A DNA stretch of 64,000 nucleotides, from assembly GCF_008805035.1 (NCBI RefSeq), contig NZ_CP038018.1, forward strand, positions 1,736,001 to 1,800,000, in the 5' to 3' direction. Of this stretch, positions 48,174 to 56,945 are shown in pieces. A program made the position numbers and the translations under genes. Numbering within the stretch: position 1 is the stretch's first letter; every line of letters begins with the position of its first letter. The notes under the pieces were generated by a model. The model worked only from the letters and a program-made list of their open reading frames with translations. It did not search any database and was not told the origin of the DNA. The stretch is from Eikenella exigua (GTDB taxonomy: Bacteria > Pseudomonadota > Gammaproteobacteria > Burkholderiales > Neisseriaceae).

Positions 48174-49571
48174 ATGAAACACCTTACCGCAGACGTCGTC
48201 GTTATCGGCGGCGGCACCGCCGGCATGGGCGCCTTCCGTAACGCCCGCCTCCACACCGAAAACGTTTATCTCATCGAAAGCCACGTTTTCGGCACCACCT
48301 GCGCACGCGTCGGCTGCATGCCCTCCAAGCTCTTGATTGCCGCCGCAGAAGCCCGCCACCACGCCCTGCACACCGATCCCTTCGGCGTGCATCTGGATAA
48401 ATCTAGCATCAGCGTAAACGGCAAAGAAGTGATGAACCGCGTCAAATCCGAGCGCGACCGCTTCGTCGGTTTCGTGCTGGAAGACGTAGAAACCTGGCCG
48501 GCCGAGCGCCGCATCATGGGGCAGGCCAAATTCATCGACGACCACACCGTGCAAATCGACGACCACACCCAAATCCGTGCCAAGCGCATCGTAATCGCCA
48601 CCGGCTCCCGTCCTATCGTGCTGCCGCAATGGCAGGCACTGGGCGACCGCCTCGTCATCAATGACGACGTATTCTCATGGGACACCCTGCCCGAGAGCCT
48701 GGCCGTATTCGGTACCGGCGTGATCGGCCTCGAGCTTGGCCAAGCCCTAAGCCGCCTCGGCGTGCGCGTGGAAATGTTCGGCCTGGGCGGTCTCATCGGC
48801 GGTATTTCCGACCCCGTGGTGCTGGAAGACACCAGAGCCATCTTCGGCCAAGAAATTCCGCTTCATCTCAACGCCCAAACCGAAACCAGGCTCAACGATA
48901 AAGGCCAAGTGGAAGTAGCATGGACGCAATACGGCGAAAGCGGCGTATTCACCGCCGACTACCTGCTTGCCGCCATCGGCCGCCGCCCCAATGTGGACAA
49001 CATCGGGCTGGAAAACCTCAATATCGAGAAAGACGCACGCGGCGTGCCCGTGGCCAACCCGCGCACCATGCAAACCAGCATCCCGCATATCTTCATTGCT
49101 GGCGACGCTTCCAACCAGCTACCCCTGCTGCACGAAGCCGCCGACCAAGGCAAAATCGCCGGTGAAAACGCCGGCCGCTACCCCGATGTGCGGGACGGCC
49201 TGCGCCGCAGCATGATCGGCGTGGTATTCTCCAACCCGCAGATCATCAGCGTGGGCGCGCGCTTTGCCCAGCTAGAAAAAGAATACGGCAGCAAGCTCGT
49301 GGCTGGCCAAGTATCCTTCCGCAACCAAGGCCGCAGCCGCGTGATGCTGGTAAACCAAGGCAGCCTGCGTGTGTATGCCGACCGCGAAACCGGCCGCTTC
49401 CTCGGCGCAGAAGGCATCGGCCCCGCGCTGGAACACATCGCCCACCTCCTCGCTTGGGCGCACCAGCAGCACATGACCGTACCGCAAATGCTCGACATGC
49501 CCTTCTACCATCCCGTAATCGAAGAAGGCCTGCGCACCGCCCTGCGCGACGTAGCCGCCAAACTGGCCTAA
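48174..49571 (+). CDS. Dihydrolipoyl dehydrogenase-like flavin disulfide reductase
   Basis: 465-aa FAD- and NAD(P)H-binding oxidoreductase. It has VVVIGGGTAGMGAFRNA at the N terminus, a redox disulfide CARVGC (Cys43, Cys48), an NAD motif GTGVIGLELGQAL near 180, and a dimerisation domain with FYHPVIEEGLRTAL supplying a His-Glu pair. It differs from the true E3 at 14.9 kb in its disulfide surroundings and lacks a lipoyl domain. With the Prx5-Grx gene just upstream, a role in keeping peroxidase or glutathione reduced is likely but not shown; the annotation as Lpd is by family only. Confidence 0.88.
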   Translation: MKHLTADVVVIGGGTAGMGAFRNARLHTENVYLIESHVFGTTCARVGCMPSKLLIAAAEARHHALHTDPFGVHLDKSSISVNGKEVMNRVKSERDRFVGFVLEDVETWPAERRIMGQAKFIDDHTVQIDDHTQIRAKRIVIATGSRPIVLPQWQALGDRLVINDDVFSWDTLPESLAVFGTGVIGLELGQALSRLGVRVEMFGLGGLIGGISDPVVLEDTRAIFGQEIPLHLNAQTETRLNDKGQVEVAWTQYGESGVFTADYLLAAIGRRPNVDNIGLENLNIEKDARGVPVANPRTMQTSIPHIFIAGDASNQLPLLHEAADQGKIAGENAGRYPDVRDGLRRSMIGVVFSNPQIISVGARFAQLEKEYGSKLVAGQVSFRNQGRSRVMLVNQGSLRVYADRETGRFLGAEGIGPALEHIAHLLAWAHQQHMTVPQMLDMPFYHPVIEEGLRTALRDVAAKLA

Positions 49572-49701
49572 AGGCTACAGAAAAACATTTCAGGTAGCCT
49601 ACCTAGTAACGTGAGGCTACCTGAAAAGGGAATTTGAATCATTTGGGTGTTGGATAATTCATAACCCAATCTTACGCTAAATAACTTAATTTTATATAAC
49701 G

Positions 49702-49982
49702 CTATTCAATTCTCTTAAATCTTTCGCCTGTATCACGAAGAATCATTTCTCTAGTAGTTTGGTCAATAGCAAATTCAGTATTTCATTTACTATCAGTGTG
49801 TCATTCAGCAATTTGCCCTCTAGTGTATGAGTATCTAAAGGCATCTTCATTTTTTTTAATTTCATATTGATAGTTACTTATTGGGCTCTGCTACTTTCCC
49901 ACAAACTCTGCCCCCGGCTTGTCACCACAACCGGCCAGTAGTAAGGTCAGCTCCAATACCAATACGGAAAACAGTTTTTCAT
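49702..49982 (-). pseudogene. Dead small lipoprotein gene with Trp-to-stop changes
   Basis: With one base restored in the A run at the start, the sequence reads as MKKLFSVLVLELTLLLAGCGDKPGAEFVGK and continues to a natural TAG at 49702. That is a lipoprotein signal with lipobox LAGC. Downstream in the same frame are NYQYEIKKNEDAFRYSYT and TEFAIDQTTREMILRDTGERF. Three stops interrupt it: TAG after FVGK, TGA after GQIAE, TGA after TDSK. Each stands where Trp is plausible (such as GKW). The intact product would be about 93 aa, function unknown. The rest of the 600-bp gap shows uptake pairs only. Confidence 0.8.
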
Positions 49983-50101
49983 CGCTTGCTCCCCTCATCC
50001 AAAAACTATCAGTCAAATTGAGCTGCCCGCCTCGTTCACCACTCGCGCCGCTGTGCAGCATATGCGAGCAAGAGAAGACTGTAGCACACATATGGCAAGG
50101 T

Positions 50102-50145
50102 AAAGGCTACCTGAAACCGTTTGTCTTCAGTTTCAGGTAGCCTTT
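50102..50145. terminator. eikDUS hairpin after ackA
   Basis: A 15-bp stem (50102-50116 with 50131-50145) with a 14-nt loop lies 25 bp past the stop of ackA and should end its transcript. Confidence 0.75.
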
Positions 50146-50169
50146 GCCTTGCTTCAACAGTGATTTGGT

Positions 50170-51369
50170 TTATTCGATGCTGGCTAGATGGGCGGTATCT
50201 TGGGCAATCATCAACTCTTCATTGGTGGGGATAACCATGACTAGCGAGGTGCTGCCGGCTTGACTAATGATACCACCTTCGCCGAACCGGGCGGCAAGAT
50301 TGGCTTTCTCATCTACGGTGAGTCCAAGGAAGCCCAGGTAGCCGATGGTTTTACTGCGGATGGTGCTGGAATTTTCGCCGATACCACCAGTGAAAACGAG
50401 TGCGTCCAGGCCGCCTGCAGCTACACTCATGGAGGCAACGTATTTAGCCAAACGGTAGGAAAATACTTCCAACGCGAGCTTGGCGCCTTCGTGGCCTTTG
50501 CTGGCAGCTTCTTCTATTTCGCGACAGTCGTTGGAAAGCTCAGAAATGCCAAGCAGGCCGCTTTGTTTATGCAGCAAGTCGGTGATCTGCTCAATATTCA
50601 GGCCGACGTTGTTGTGTAGAAAGGGGAACACGTTGGCATCGATATCACCGCTGCGGGTGCCCATCACTAGGCCTTCAAGCGGGGTGAGTCCCATGCTGGT
50701 ATCGCAGCATTTACCGCTATTGGAAGCAGCAATAGAAGCACCGTTACCAAGGTGGGCAATCACGAGGCGCAGGCCTTCTTCGCTACGGCCGAGCAAGCGG
50801 GCAGCTTCGATGGCCACGAAGCGATAGCTGGTACCGTGGGCTCCGTAGCGGCGCAAGCCGTATTGGCGATAAAGCTCGCGCGGCACAGCATAAGTGTAGG
50901 CGTACTCGGGCATAGATTGGTGGAAGGCAGTATCAAACACAACAGCATGCGGCACGTGACTGAAAATACTCATGGCAGCACGGATACCGAGCAGGTTGGC
51001 AGGATTGTGTAGCGGAGCAAGCATGATGCACTCTTCAATGCCTTTAATTACTTCATCGTTAATCAGGCAAGATTCTTTGAAGCGTTCACCACCGTGTACC
51101 ACGCGGTGACCGACTGCGCCAATGCGTTTGTCAAGCTTACGTGCTTCCAATTCACTCATCAAGGCCTCAACAGCGCCGGTGTGATCGGGCTTCCCAGCGA
51201 GGCTTACGGTACGTTTTTCACCGTTTGCTTTAAAAATAATGCGTGCGTCGGACAGGTGGAGTTTTTCGGCCAGGCAGCTCAGCAGAACTTCGCCGTTGGT
51301 GCTGTCTAATACGGCACCTTTAACAGAGGAGCTGCCACAGTTTAATACCAGAATCAGTTTATCAGACAT
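50170..51369 (-). CDS. ackA: Acetate kinase
   Basis: 399-aa kinase interconverting acetate and acetyl phosphate. The N-terminal VLNCGSSSVKG, VGHRVVHGGERF near 90, HLGNGASIAA near 200, and FTGGIGENSSTIR near 325 are the family motifs. Length is normal. An AAAGGGA site precedes the ATG. pta is not adjacent, so regulation with it is not visible. Codon use is slightly less GC-rich than in its neighbours. Confidence 0.97.
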   Translation of the reverse strand: MSDKLILVLNCGSSSVKGAVLDSTNGEVLLSCLAEKLHLSDARIIFKANGEKRTVSLAGKPDHTGAVEALMSELEARKLDKRIGAVGHRVVHGGERFKESCLINDEVIKGIEECIMLAPLHNPANLLGIRAAMSIFSHVPHAVVFDTAFHQSMPEYAYTYAVPRELYRQYGLRRYGAHGTSYRFVAIEAARLLGRSEEGLRLVIAHLGNGASIAASNSGKCCDTSMGLTPLEGLVMGTRSGDIDANVFPFLHNNVGLNIEQITDLLHKQSGLLGISELSNDCREIEEAASKGHEGAKLALEVFSYRLAKYVASMSVAAGGLDALVFTGGIGENSSTIRSKTIGYLGFLGLTVDEKANLAARFGEGGIISQAGSTSLVMVIPTNEELMIAQDTAHLASIE

Positions 51370-51607
51370 GATGTCCCTTTATATGTAAATTACACAAAAA
51401 CGGCGGTGCCCGCCGGCTGCTTGTTTTTTCTTGCGAATACAATGAAATTGCTAAGAAAACCAGCGGCTATTATAACAAAACTACTCTATCTTCTCCATGC
51501 CTGCAGCCAATCTTGTACGGGCAGGGTATAAACTATGCCTTCAGGTAGCCTTCAGATATTGGCAGGCCACCTGAAACTCGCCGCGCACAGCTTAATTCAC
51601 CTATCTA

Positions 51608-51643
51608 ACAAAAACGTGATTCCAGTTGGAACCACGTTTTTGT
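51608..51643. terminator. Intrinsic terminator after purD, without uptake sequence
   Basis: An 11-bp perfect outer stem (51608-51618 with 51633-51643) continues after a one-base mismatch into TTCCA-GT-TGGAA. The minus-strand end is T-rich. It lies downstream of purD and upstream of ackA on the same strand. The 390-bp gap also holds two uptake-like copies near 51540-51575 and the Correia-like core below. Confidence 0.8.
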
Positions 51644-51666
51644 TTCAATATTTAGTCGTTTCAAAT

Positions 51667-51744
51667 AGGCATGAAACAAGGCGACGAGCCGTAGACAGTA
51701 CAAGTAGTACAGCAAGGCGAAACAACAACAGCTGTATCATGCCT
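51667..51744. mobile_element. Correia-like core with different termini
   Basis: The interior AAGGCGACGAGCCGTAGACA...AGTACAGCAAGGCGAAACAAC is close to one half of a Correia element and to the copy at 56.7 kb. The expected TATAGTGG ends are missing; instead AGGCATGA (51667-51674) and TCATGCCT (51737-51744) form inverted ends. Likely a diverged or recombined mini-element. Confidence 0.55.
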
Positions 51745-51759
51745 TGGGGCGATTATATC

Positions 51760-53025
51760 TCAGCGCAAAGCCTTATCGGCAATATCATGGCGATACTGCA
51801 TGCCGGGAAAATTGATCTCGGACACGGCTTGGTAGGCCTGCTGCTTGGCGGCCGCCATATTATCGCCCAAGCCTACCACACACAAGACACGACCGCCGTT
51901 GGTAACGGTGTGGCCAGCCTCTGTGGCTGTACCGGCATGGAAAACTTTGCTAATGCGGTTAGCCGCTTCGATGCCTTCAATGATGCCACCTTTGCTGGAG
52001 CGTTCGGGATAGCCTGCGGAAGCCAGCACCACGCCCACAGCACTTTGCGCTTTCCATTTAGCCTGCACCATATTCAGTTTACGTGCCAAAGCAGCCTGCA
52101 CCAAATCCACTAAATCACTGTTCAAACGGCTCATAATCGGCTGGGTTTCCGGATCGCCGAAGCGGCAATTGAACTCCACGGTATAAGGTGCACCATTGGC
52201 ACCAATCATCAGGCCAGCATAGAGAAATCCTGTAAATTCACGTCCTTCCTCGCACATACCGCGCACGGTAGGCAGGATGATTTCTTCCATGGCACGCTGA
52301 TACACCTCGGGCGTAACGATGGGTGCAGGGCTATATGCACCCATGCCGCCAGTATTCGGGCCGAGATCGCCGTTGAGCAGGCGTTTATGGTCTTGGCTGG
52401 TGGCCATCGGCAGCACATTTTCGCCATCTACCATCACGATAAAGCTGGCTTCTTCACCCTGTAAAAAATCTTCAATCACCACGCGCGCGCCAGCATCACC
52501 CATTTTATTATCGAGCAACATTTGGTCGATGGCTTGATGTGCCTGTTCTTCGGTTTGTGCCACCACTACGCCTTTACCAGCAGCCAAGCCATCTGCCTTA
52601 ATCACAATCGGTGCGCCTTTGGCAGCCACATAATCATGCGCGGCATCGGCATCGGCAAAGGTTTGATATTGCGCGGTGGGGATGCCGTGCCGCGCCATAA
52701 AGGCCTTGGCGAAATCTTTGGAACTTTCCAACTGTGCGGCAGCGCGGGTAGGGCCGAACACGGGCAGACCGGCGGCGCGGAAATCGTCCACTATGCCGGC
52801 TGCCAGCGGCGCTTCGGGGCCGACCACAGTGAAGACAATCTGCTCACGGCGGCAGAAATCAATCAGTTCCTGATGTGTTTTCAAAGGCAGGTTTTGCAGC
52901 TTAGGTTCCTGCGCCGTACCGGCATTACCGGGTGCAACAAATACGGTTTGCACTTTGGGCGACTGCGCTAGTTTCCACGCCAGCGCGTGCTCACGCCCAC
53001 CACCACCGATAACGAGTAATTTCAT
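51760..53025 (-). CDS. purD: Phosphoribosylamine-glycine ligase
   Basis: 421-aa ATP-grasp enzyme joining phosphoribosylamine and glycine in purine synthesis. The N terminus MKLLVIGGGGREHALAWKLAQ is diagnostic; the ATP-grasp core has VIKADGLAAGKGVVVA near 150 and GFLYAGLMIGANG near 270. The metal site stands in EFNCRFGDPETQP. Length is normal. AAAAGGA precedes the ATG. purH, a common partner, is absent. Confidence 0.97.
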   Translation of the reverse strand: MKLLVIGGGGREHALAWKLAQSPKVQTVFVAPGNAGTAQEPKLQNLPLKTHQELIDFCRREQIVFTVVGPEAPLAAGIVDDFRAAGLPVFGPTRAAAQLESSKDFAKAFMARHGIPTAQYQTFADADAAHDYVAAKGAPIVIKADGLAAGKGVVVAQTEEQAHQAIDQMLLDNKMGDAGARVVIEDFLQGEEASFIVMVDGENVLPMATSQDHKRLLNGDLGPNTGGMGAYSPAPIVTPEVYQRAMEEIILPTVRGMCEEGREFTGFLYAGLMIGANGAPYTVEFNCRFGDPETQPIMSRLNSDLVDLVQAALARKLNMVQAKWKAQSAVGVVLASAGYPERSSKGGIIEGIEAANRISKVFHAGTATEAGHTVTNGGRVLCVVGLGDNMAAAKQQAYQAVSEINFPGMQYRHDIADKALR

Positions 53026-53061
53026 AGTATTATCCTTTTAAAGTAAGGTGTAATTTGTAAT

Positions 53062-53102
53062 AAAGGCTACCTGAAACTCAGAAACGGGTTTTCAGGTAGC
53101 CT
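53062..53102. terminator. eikDUS pair overlapping the yigZ end
   Basis: Copies at 53062-53076 and 53090-53102 form a hairpin. The second copy overlaps the last codons of yigZ, giving Glu-Ala-Thr-stop. It likely ends yigZ transcription before purD. Confidence 0.7.
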
Positions 53103-53730
53103 CTTCGTCGCCTTGCGTGTCTTCTAAAATTTCCACTACGCGCGTTTTCTGCCAGGCATCCAGGCAGGCGGCATAATTAGCTAGCGGCACGGCGCAATGC
53201 AGGCGGCAATCCAGTTGCAAATCCTGCTGCAACACTTCCACGCCGTGCTGTTTGGCCAGCCGCAAAACCTCGCTCAAATGCGGGTAATCGCAGCGCAGGG
53301 TTACCCGTTTTTCAATATTTTTTTCCACCTGCGCGGTTTGCTGCAAGGCTATTTGGGTGGCGGTTTTGTAGGCATGAATCAGGCCGGGCACGCCCAGCAG
53401 CGTGCCGCCGAAATAACGCACCACCACTACCAAAACATCGGTCAGCCCGGCCGAATCAATCTGGCCCAAAATCGGCCGGCCGGCGCTGCCGGAAGGCTCG
53501 CCATCGTCGTTGGCGCGAAACCGCAGGCCGTCTGTGCCTAAACGATAGGCATAGCACCAATGCCGCGCCTTGTGGTGTTCCTGCCGTAATGCGTCCACAT
53601 GGTTTTTCACTTCTGCCGCCGTGCGCACGGGATAGGCAAAGGCGATAAAGCGGCTGCCTTTGTCTTTAAACTCGGCCTGGCCGGGTTCAGCCAAGGTGCG
53701 GTAGGTGCAGTGAATATCAGAAGTTGACAT
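53092..53730 (-). CDS. yigZ: YigZ/IMPACT family protein
   Basis: 212-aa protein of the UPF0029/IMPACT family, fused with the C-terminal DUF1949-like domain. The signature RANDDGEPSGSAGRPIL is complete near residues 72-88, followed by VVVRYFGGTLLG near 100. The role in bacteria is uncertain; eukaryotic IMPACT proteins control Gcn2. Its stop codon is part of an uptake sequence. Upstream lies the parS site and etfA on the same strand. Confidence 0.93.
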   Translation of the reverse strand: MSTSDIHCTYRTLAEPGQAEFKDKGSRFIAFAYPVRTAAEVKNHVDALRQEHHKARHWCYAYRLGTDGLRFRANDDGEPSGSAGRPILGQIDSAGLTDVLVVVVRYFGGTLLGVPGLIHAYKTATQIALQQTAQVEKNIEKRVTLRCDYPHLSEVLRLAKQHGVEVLQQDLQLDCRLHCAVPLANYAACLDAWQKTRVVEILEDTQGDEEAT

Positions 53731-53770
53731 AGCAATGGTGGTATCAGGAAATAAGCTGATTATATAAGAA

Positions 53771-53808
53771 ACAGGCTACCTGAAAGCAGATTGTTTTCAG
53801 GTAGCCTG
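53771..53808. terminator. eikDUS pair between etfA and yigZ
   Basis: A 15-nt and a 14-nt inverted copy (53771-53785, 53795-53808) form a hairpin directly next to parS, about 36 bp past the etfA stop, and probably end etfBA transcription. Confidence 0.65.
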
Positions 53809-53811
53809 CTG

Positions 53812-53827
53812 TGTTTCACGTGAAACA
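53812..53827. promoter_or_regulatory. Perfect parS centromere-like site
   Basis: TGTTTCACGTGAAACA is a 16-bp perfect palindrome identical to the canonical bacterial parS bound by ParB. It lies in the intergenic gap between etfA and yigZ. Together with parA at 27.0 kb it implies an active ParABS system and places this DNA in the origin-proximal part of the chromosome. No other exact copy was noticed in the window. Confidence 0.93.
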
Positions 53828-53843
53828 CGAACGCATGAAACGC

Positions 53844-54779
53844 TTAATTACTCAATGCCGCAGTCAGCTCCGGCACGGCTTCAAACAGGTCGGCCACCAA
53901 GCCGTAGTCGGCAATATTGAAAATAGCCGCTTCCGGATCTTTGTTGATGGCCACAATCACCTTGCTGTCCTGCATACCGGCGGTGTGCTGGATGGCACCA
54001 GAAATACCGATAGCAATATACAGCTCTGGTGCCACCACTTTGCCGGTTTGGCCTACTTGGTAATCATTGGGCGCATAATCCGCGTCTACCGCTGCTCGTG
54101 AAGCGCCGATGGCAGCACCAAGTTTATCAGCCAGAGGCAGCAACAACTCATTAAACTGTTCCACACTACCCAAGGCGCGCCCACCGGAAACCACCACTCT
54201 GGCCTGCGTAAGCTCCGGGCGGTCGGATTTCACCAGTTCGCGACTAATGAAACGGCTCAAACCCTGAGCCGGAGCGGCCTCTACCTGCACCACTTCGGCC
54301 TGACCGCCGCTGGCGGCAGCTTCGGCAAAGGCAGTGGTTCGGAAGGTAAGCACCAAAGTTTCTGCATCGCTGGAAACGGTGGCGAAGGCGTTACCAGCAT
54401 AAATCGGGCGCACAAAAGTTTTGCCGTCTACGATTTCGGTTAAATCGGAAACCTGTGGGCAATCCAAGAGGGCGGCCATGCGCGGCAGCAAGTTTTTGCC
54501 AAAGGTGCTGGCAGCAGCGGTAATGTAGCGGTAGCCCGCTGCCAATTTCACTACTAAAGGTGCAAGCTCTTCAGCCAAGCCACCTGCATAATGTTCGGCA
54601 TCAGCCAGTAATACTTTGGCCACTCCGGCCACTTGTTTAGCCTGCTCGGCCACCGCTGCCGCGCCGCTACCGGCCACCAATACATGCACTTCACCCAGCT
54701 TGCTGCCGGCAGTAACGGCATGCCGCGTGGCAGCGGCCAAATGTTGGTTGTCGTGTTCGGCAATAATCAATACAGTCAT
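53844..54779 (-). CDS. etfA: Electron transfer flavoprotein subunit alpha
   Basis: 311-aa FAD-binding subunit of the ETF dimer that carries electrons from acyl-CoA dehydrogenases to ETF-ubiquinone oxidoreductase. The C-terminal FAD domain has [10 protein letters not shown] near 198, [23 protein letters not shown] and the signature [28 protein letters not shown]. Length is normal. It starts 10 bp after etfB, so the two are cotranscribed. Confidence 0.97.
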   Translation of the reverse strand: MTVLIIAEHDNQHLAAATRHAVTAGSKLGEVHVLVAGSGAAAVAEQAKQVAGVAKVLLADAEHYAGGLAEELAPLVVKLAAGYRYITAAASTFGKNLLPRMAALLDCPQVSDLTEIVDGKTFVRPIYAGNAFATVSSDAETLVLTFRTTAFAEAAASGGQAEVVQVEAAPAQGLSRFISRELVKSDRPELTQARVVVSGGRALGSVEQFNELLLPLADKLGAAIGASRAAVDADYAPNDYQVGQTGKVVAPELYIAIGISGAIQHTAGMQDSKVIVAINKDPEAAIFNIADYGLVADLFEAVPELTAALSN

Positions 54780-54789
54780 GGCATTATCC

Positions 54790-55539
54790 TCAAATTACTT
54801 TGGCTTCGTTTTTCAATTTGGCCACCAGTTCGGCCACGCTTTGCACCTTCACACCGCCGCTGCGCGGTTTGGGCTCGGCCACTTTCTGCTGCTGCAATTT
54901 AGGCGCAATGTCCACGCCCAATTCTTCCACCGCAAGCTTTTCCAGCGGTTTTTTCTTGGCCTGCATGATATTGGGCAGTTTCACATAGCGCGGCTCGTTC
55001 AAACGCAAATCAGCGCTGACTACTGCCGGCAACTTCAGAGCCACGGTTTCCAAACCGCCATCCACTTCACGCACCACGGTTACTTCGTTTTCACCCAATT
55101 CCACCTTGCTGGCAAACGTGCCCTGCGGCGCGTTGAGCAAGGCAGCCAGCATTTGCGCGGTTTGGTTGGCGTCATCGTCAATCGCCTGTTTGCCCAGCAA
55201 AATCAGCTGCGGCTGCTCGCGCTCGGCGATTTTGCGCAACAGCTTGGCTACGGCCAAAGGCTCCAAATAATCATCGGTCTGCACATGGATGGCACGGTCG
55301 CCACCCATGGCCAGCGCGGTACGCAGTGTTTCTTCGCACTGCTTCACGCCCAACGATACCACCACGATTTCGCTGATTTTTCCAGCCTCTTTCAGGCGTA
55401 CGGCCTCTTCCACGGCAATTTCGTCAAACGGGTTCATCGACATTTTCACATTGCCGATGTCCACATCCGAACCGTCGGCCTTTACCCGCACCTTCACGTT
55501 GTAATCCACCACCCGCTTTACAGCAACCAGTGCTTTCAT
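54790..55539 (-). CDS. etfB: Electron transfer flavoprotein subunit beta
   Basis: 249-aa AMP-binding ETF subunit. It starts [14 protein letters not shown] and contains [16 protein letters not shown] and a C-terminal arm rich in Lys with the KPLEKL segment. The conserved loop with [22 protein letters not shown] binds AMP. It precedes etfA with a 10-bp gap. No acyl-CoA dehydrogenase lies beside it. Confidence 0.97.
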   Translation of the reverse strand: MKALVAVKRVVDYNVKVRVKADGSDVDIGNVKMSMNPFDEIAVEEAVRLKEAGKISEIVVVSLGVKQCEETLRTALAMGGDRAIHVQTDDYLEPLAVAKLLRKIAEREQPQLILLGKQAIDDDANQTAQMLAALLNAPQGTFASKVELGENEVTVVREVDGGLETVALKLPAVVSADLRLNEPRYVKLPNIMQAKKKPLEKLAVEELGVDIAPKLQQQKVAEPKPRSGGVKVQSVAELVAKLKNEAKVI

Positions 55540-55658
55540 GAAATTTCCTTTTCCTTCTATCTAGTTAGTGATTCACTTATCCGGCAAAACGGGCTGATTG
55601 TGCCGATTTGGCGGAAATAATGCAAGTATGGCCAAAACCCGGCCGCAAACGCTTGGGG

Positions 55659-56648
55659 CTACCTGAAAACCCCCCGCCCGGTTTGATAGGCCTGCTCCAG
55701 CAGAAGCAACCGTTCCAACACTTCCTCCGGCTGCGGCGGGCAGCCGATACCGCCCATATTCTCCGCCCAAGCCGAGGGCTGCACGCCGGTTTTTGCCGAA
55801 TCGCTGTCAGTATAAATACCGATCAGCGGCTTATCCAGCGCATTGGCCAAATGCAGCAGGCCGGTATCCACACCGATAACGCTGCGCGCGCCACGCAACA
55901 CATAGGCCGCCTGCAGTAGGTTGAGTTTTTCTTCCGGTACCTGCACCGCCTCTATCTGATTGGCCAAGGCCAATGCCCGCTGCCGTTCTACCTCGCTGCC
56001 CCACGGCAGCCACACCACCGCACCGTCTGCCGCATGCAGCCGGTTCAACAATTCCACCCAATATTTGTCCGGCCACAATTTGCTCTCACGGCTGGTGGCG
56101 TGCAAAGCCACACGGTAGTTTTCAGGTAGCTCCTGCACCGCCGCGCCTTCCGGCACACGCACGCCGAAATCCGCTGCGCCATCAAACCGATAACCGAACA
56201 CTTGGGCAAACAGCTCGCGGTTGCGCCACACCGCATCGCGTCCTTTGGTTACCTGAAAACCTTGCGCATAAAACGCCGCCGCCCAGCCCTCGCGCGCGCT
56301 GTGTTTGTCCAAACCCTTCACCGGCACACCCGCTTGGCGGGCAAACCATGCGCTTTTTATCAGGCCTTGGCTGTCGAGCACGAAATCATAGCCGCCACCG
56401 GCCAACTCCTGCTTCAGCGCGCGCATCTGCTGCCGCGTATCTGCCGCAAACAGCCGCTTGCGCCACTGCCGCCAACGCATCGGAATCACCTTGGCCACAA
56501 ACGGATGCAGCCGCGCAATATCGGTAAACCCAGCCTCGGCCAGCCAATGCAGCTCCACCTGCGGGCAATGCCGCGCCAAATCCTGCACTGCCGGCAGGGT
56601 GTGGATAAGATCGCCCATGCTGGAGAGGCGCACCAGTAAAATCTTCAT
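55659..56648 (-). CDS. waaC: Lipopolysaccharide heptosyltransferase I
   Basis: 329-aa GT-B glycosyltransferase adding the first heptose to Kdo in the LPS inner core. The N terminus KILLVRLSSMGDLIHTLPA, the DSQGLIKSAWF segment near 93 and the C-terminal GVDTGLLHLANALDKPLIGIYT nucleotide-sugar site are typical of WaaC. Length is normal. An uptake copy near 56130 is translated as LPE and a related one gives FQV. A Correia-like element lies 34 bp upstream of its start and may affect transcription. Confidence 0.95.
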   Translation of the reverse strand: MKILLVRLSSMGDLIHTLPAVQDLARHCPQVELHWLAEAGFTDIARLHPFVAKVIPMRWRQWRKRLFAADTRQQMRALKQELAGGGYDFVLDSQGLIKSAWFARQAGVPVKGLDKHSAREGWAAAFYAQGFQVTKGRDAVWRNRELFAQVFGYRFDGAADFGVRVPEGAAVQELPENYRVALHATSRESKLWPDKYWVELLNRLHAADGAVVWLPWGSEVERQRALALANQIEAVQVPEEKLNLLQAAYVLRGARSVIGVDTGLLHLANALDKPLIGIYTDSDSAKTGVQPSAWAENMGGIGCPPQPEEVLERLLLLEQAYQTGRGVFR

Positions 56649-56682
56649 CGGAGGGAAAACCTGTGGTTGGAACGGATGGAAT

Positions 56683-56788
56683 TATAGTGGATTAAAATAA
56701 AAATGATACCAGGCGGCGAGCCGTAGACAGTACGGGTAGTACGGCAAAGCGAGCCAACGCCGTAGCATTGCGATTTTAATCCACTATA
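56683..56788. mobile_element. Correia repeat enclosed element (CREE-like), 106 bp
   Basis: The element begins TATAGTGGATTAAAAT and ends ATTTTAATCCACTATA, matching the termini of Neisseria Correia elements. The core holds GGCGAGCCGTAGACAGTACGGG and the AAAGCGAGCCAACGCCGTA part of the known CREE. At 106 bp it fits the short form (about 104-108 bp). It lies between divergent waaC and lpxC. Correia elements can carry promoters and RNase III sites, so an effect on either gene is possible. Confidence 0.85.
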
Positions 56789-56945
56789 CAAGATGAAGCT
56801 TGGCAAGTAGGCTGCATTAAGTTTCAGGTAACCTTTTCCCTTGTGGCTACCTGAAAACAAACCATAGCCAAATTTAATCGGAAAGACAGGTAAACATATT
56901 TCCCGTATGATGGCAGCTGCTTTATGCAGATTTTTCGGAGTTTTT

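Noticed and set aside
49702..49982. UGA read as tryptophan
   Set aside because: One of the three internal stops is TAG, the start is frameshifted, and many intact genes here end in TGA. A changed code is not supported.
49891..50091. 66-codon frame ending in a lipoprotein-like signal
   Set aside because: The real start lies inside it after a lost base, and the frame ends at the first of several stops. It belongs to the lipoprotein pseudogene at 49702-49982.
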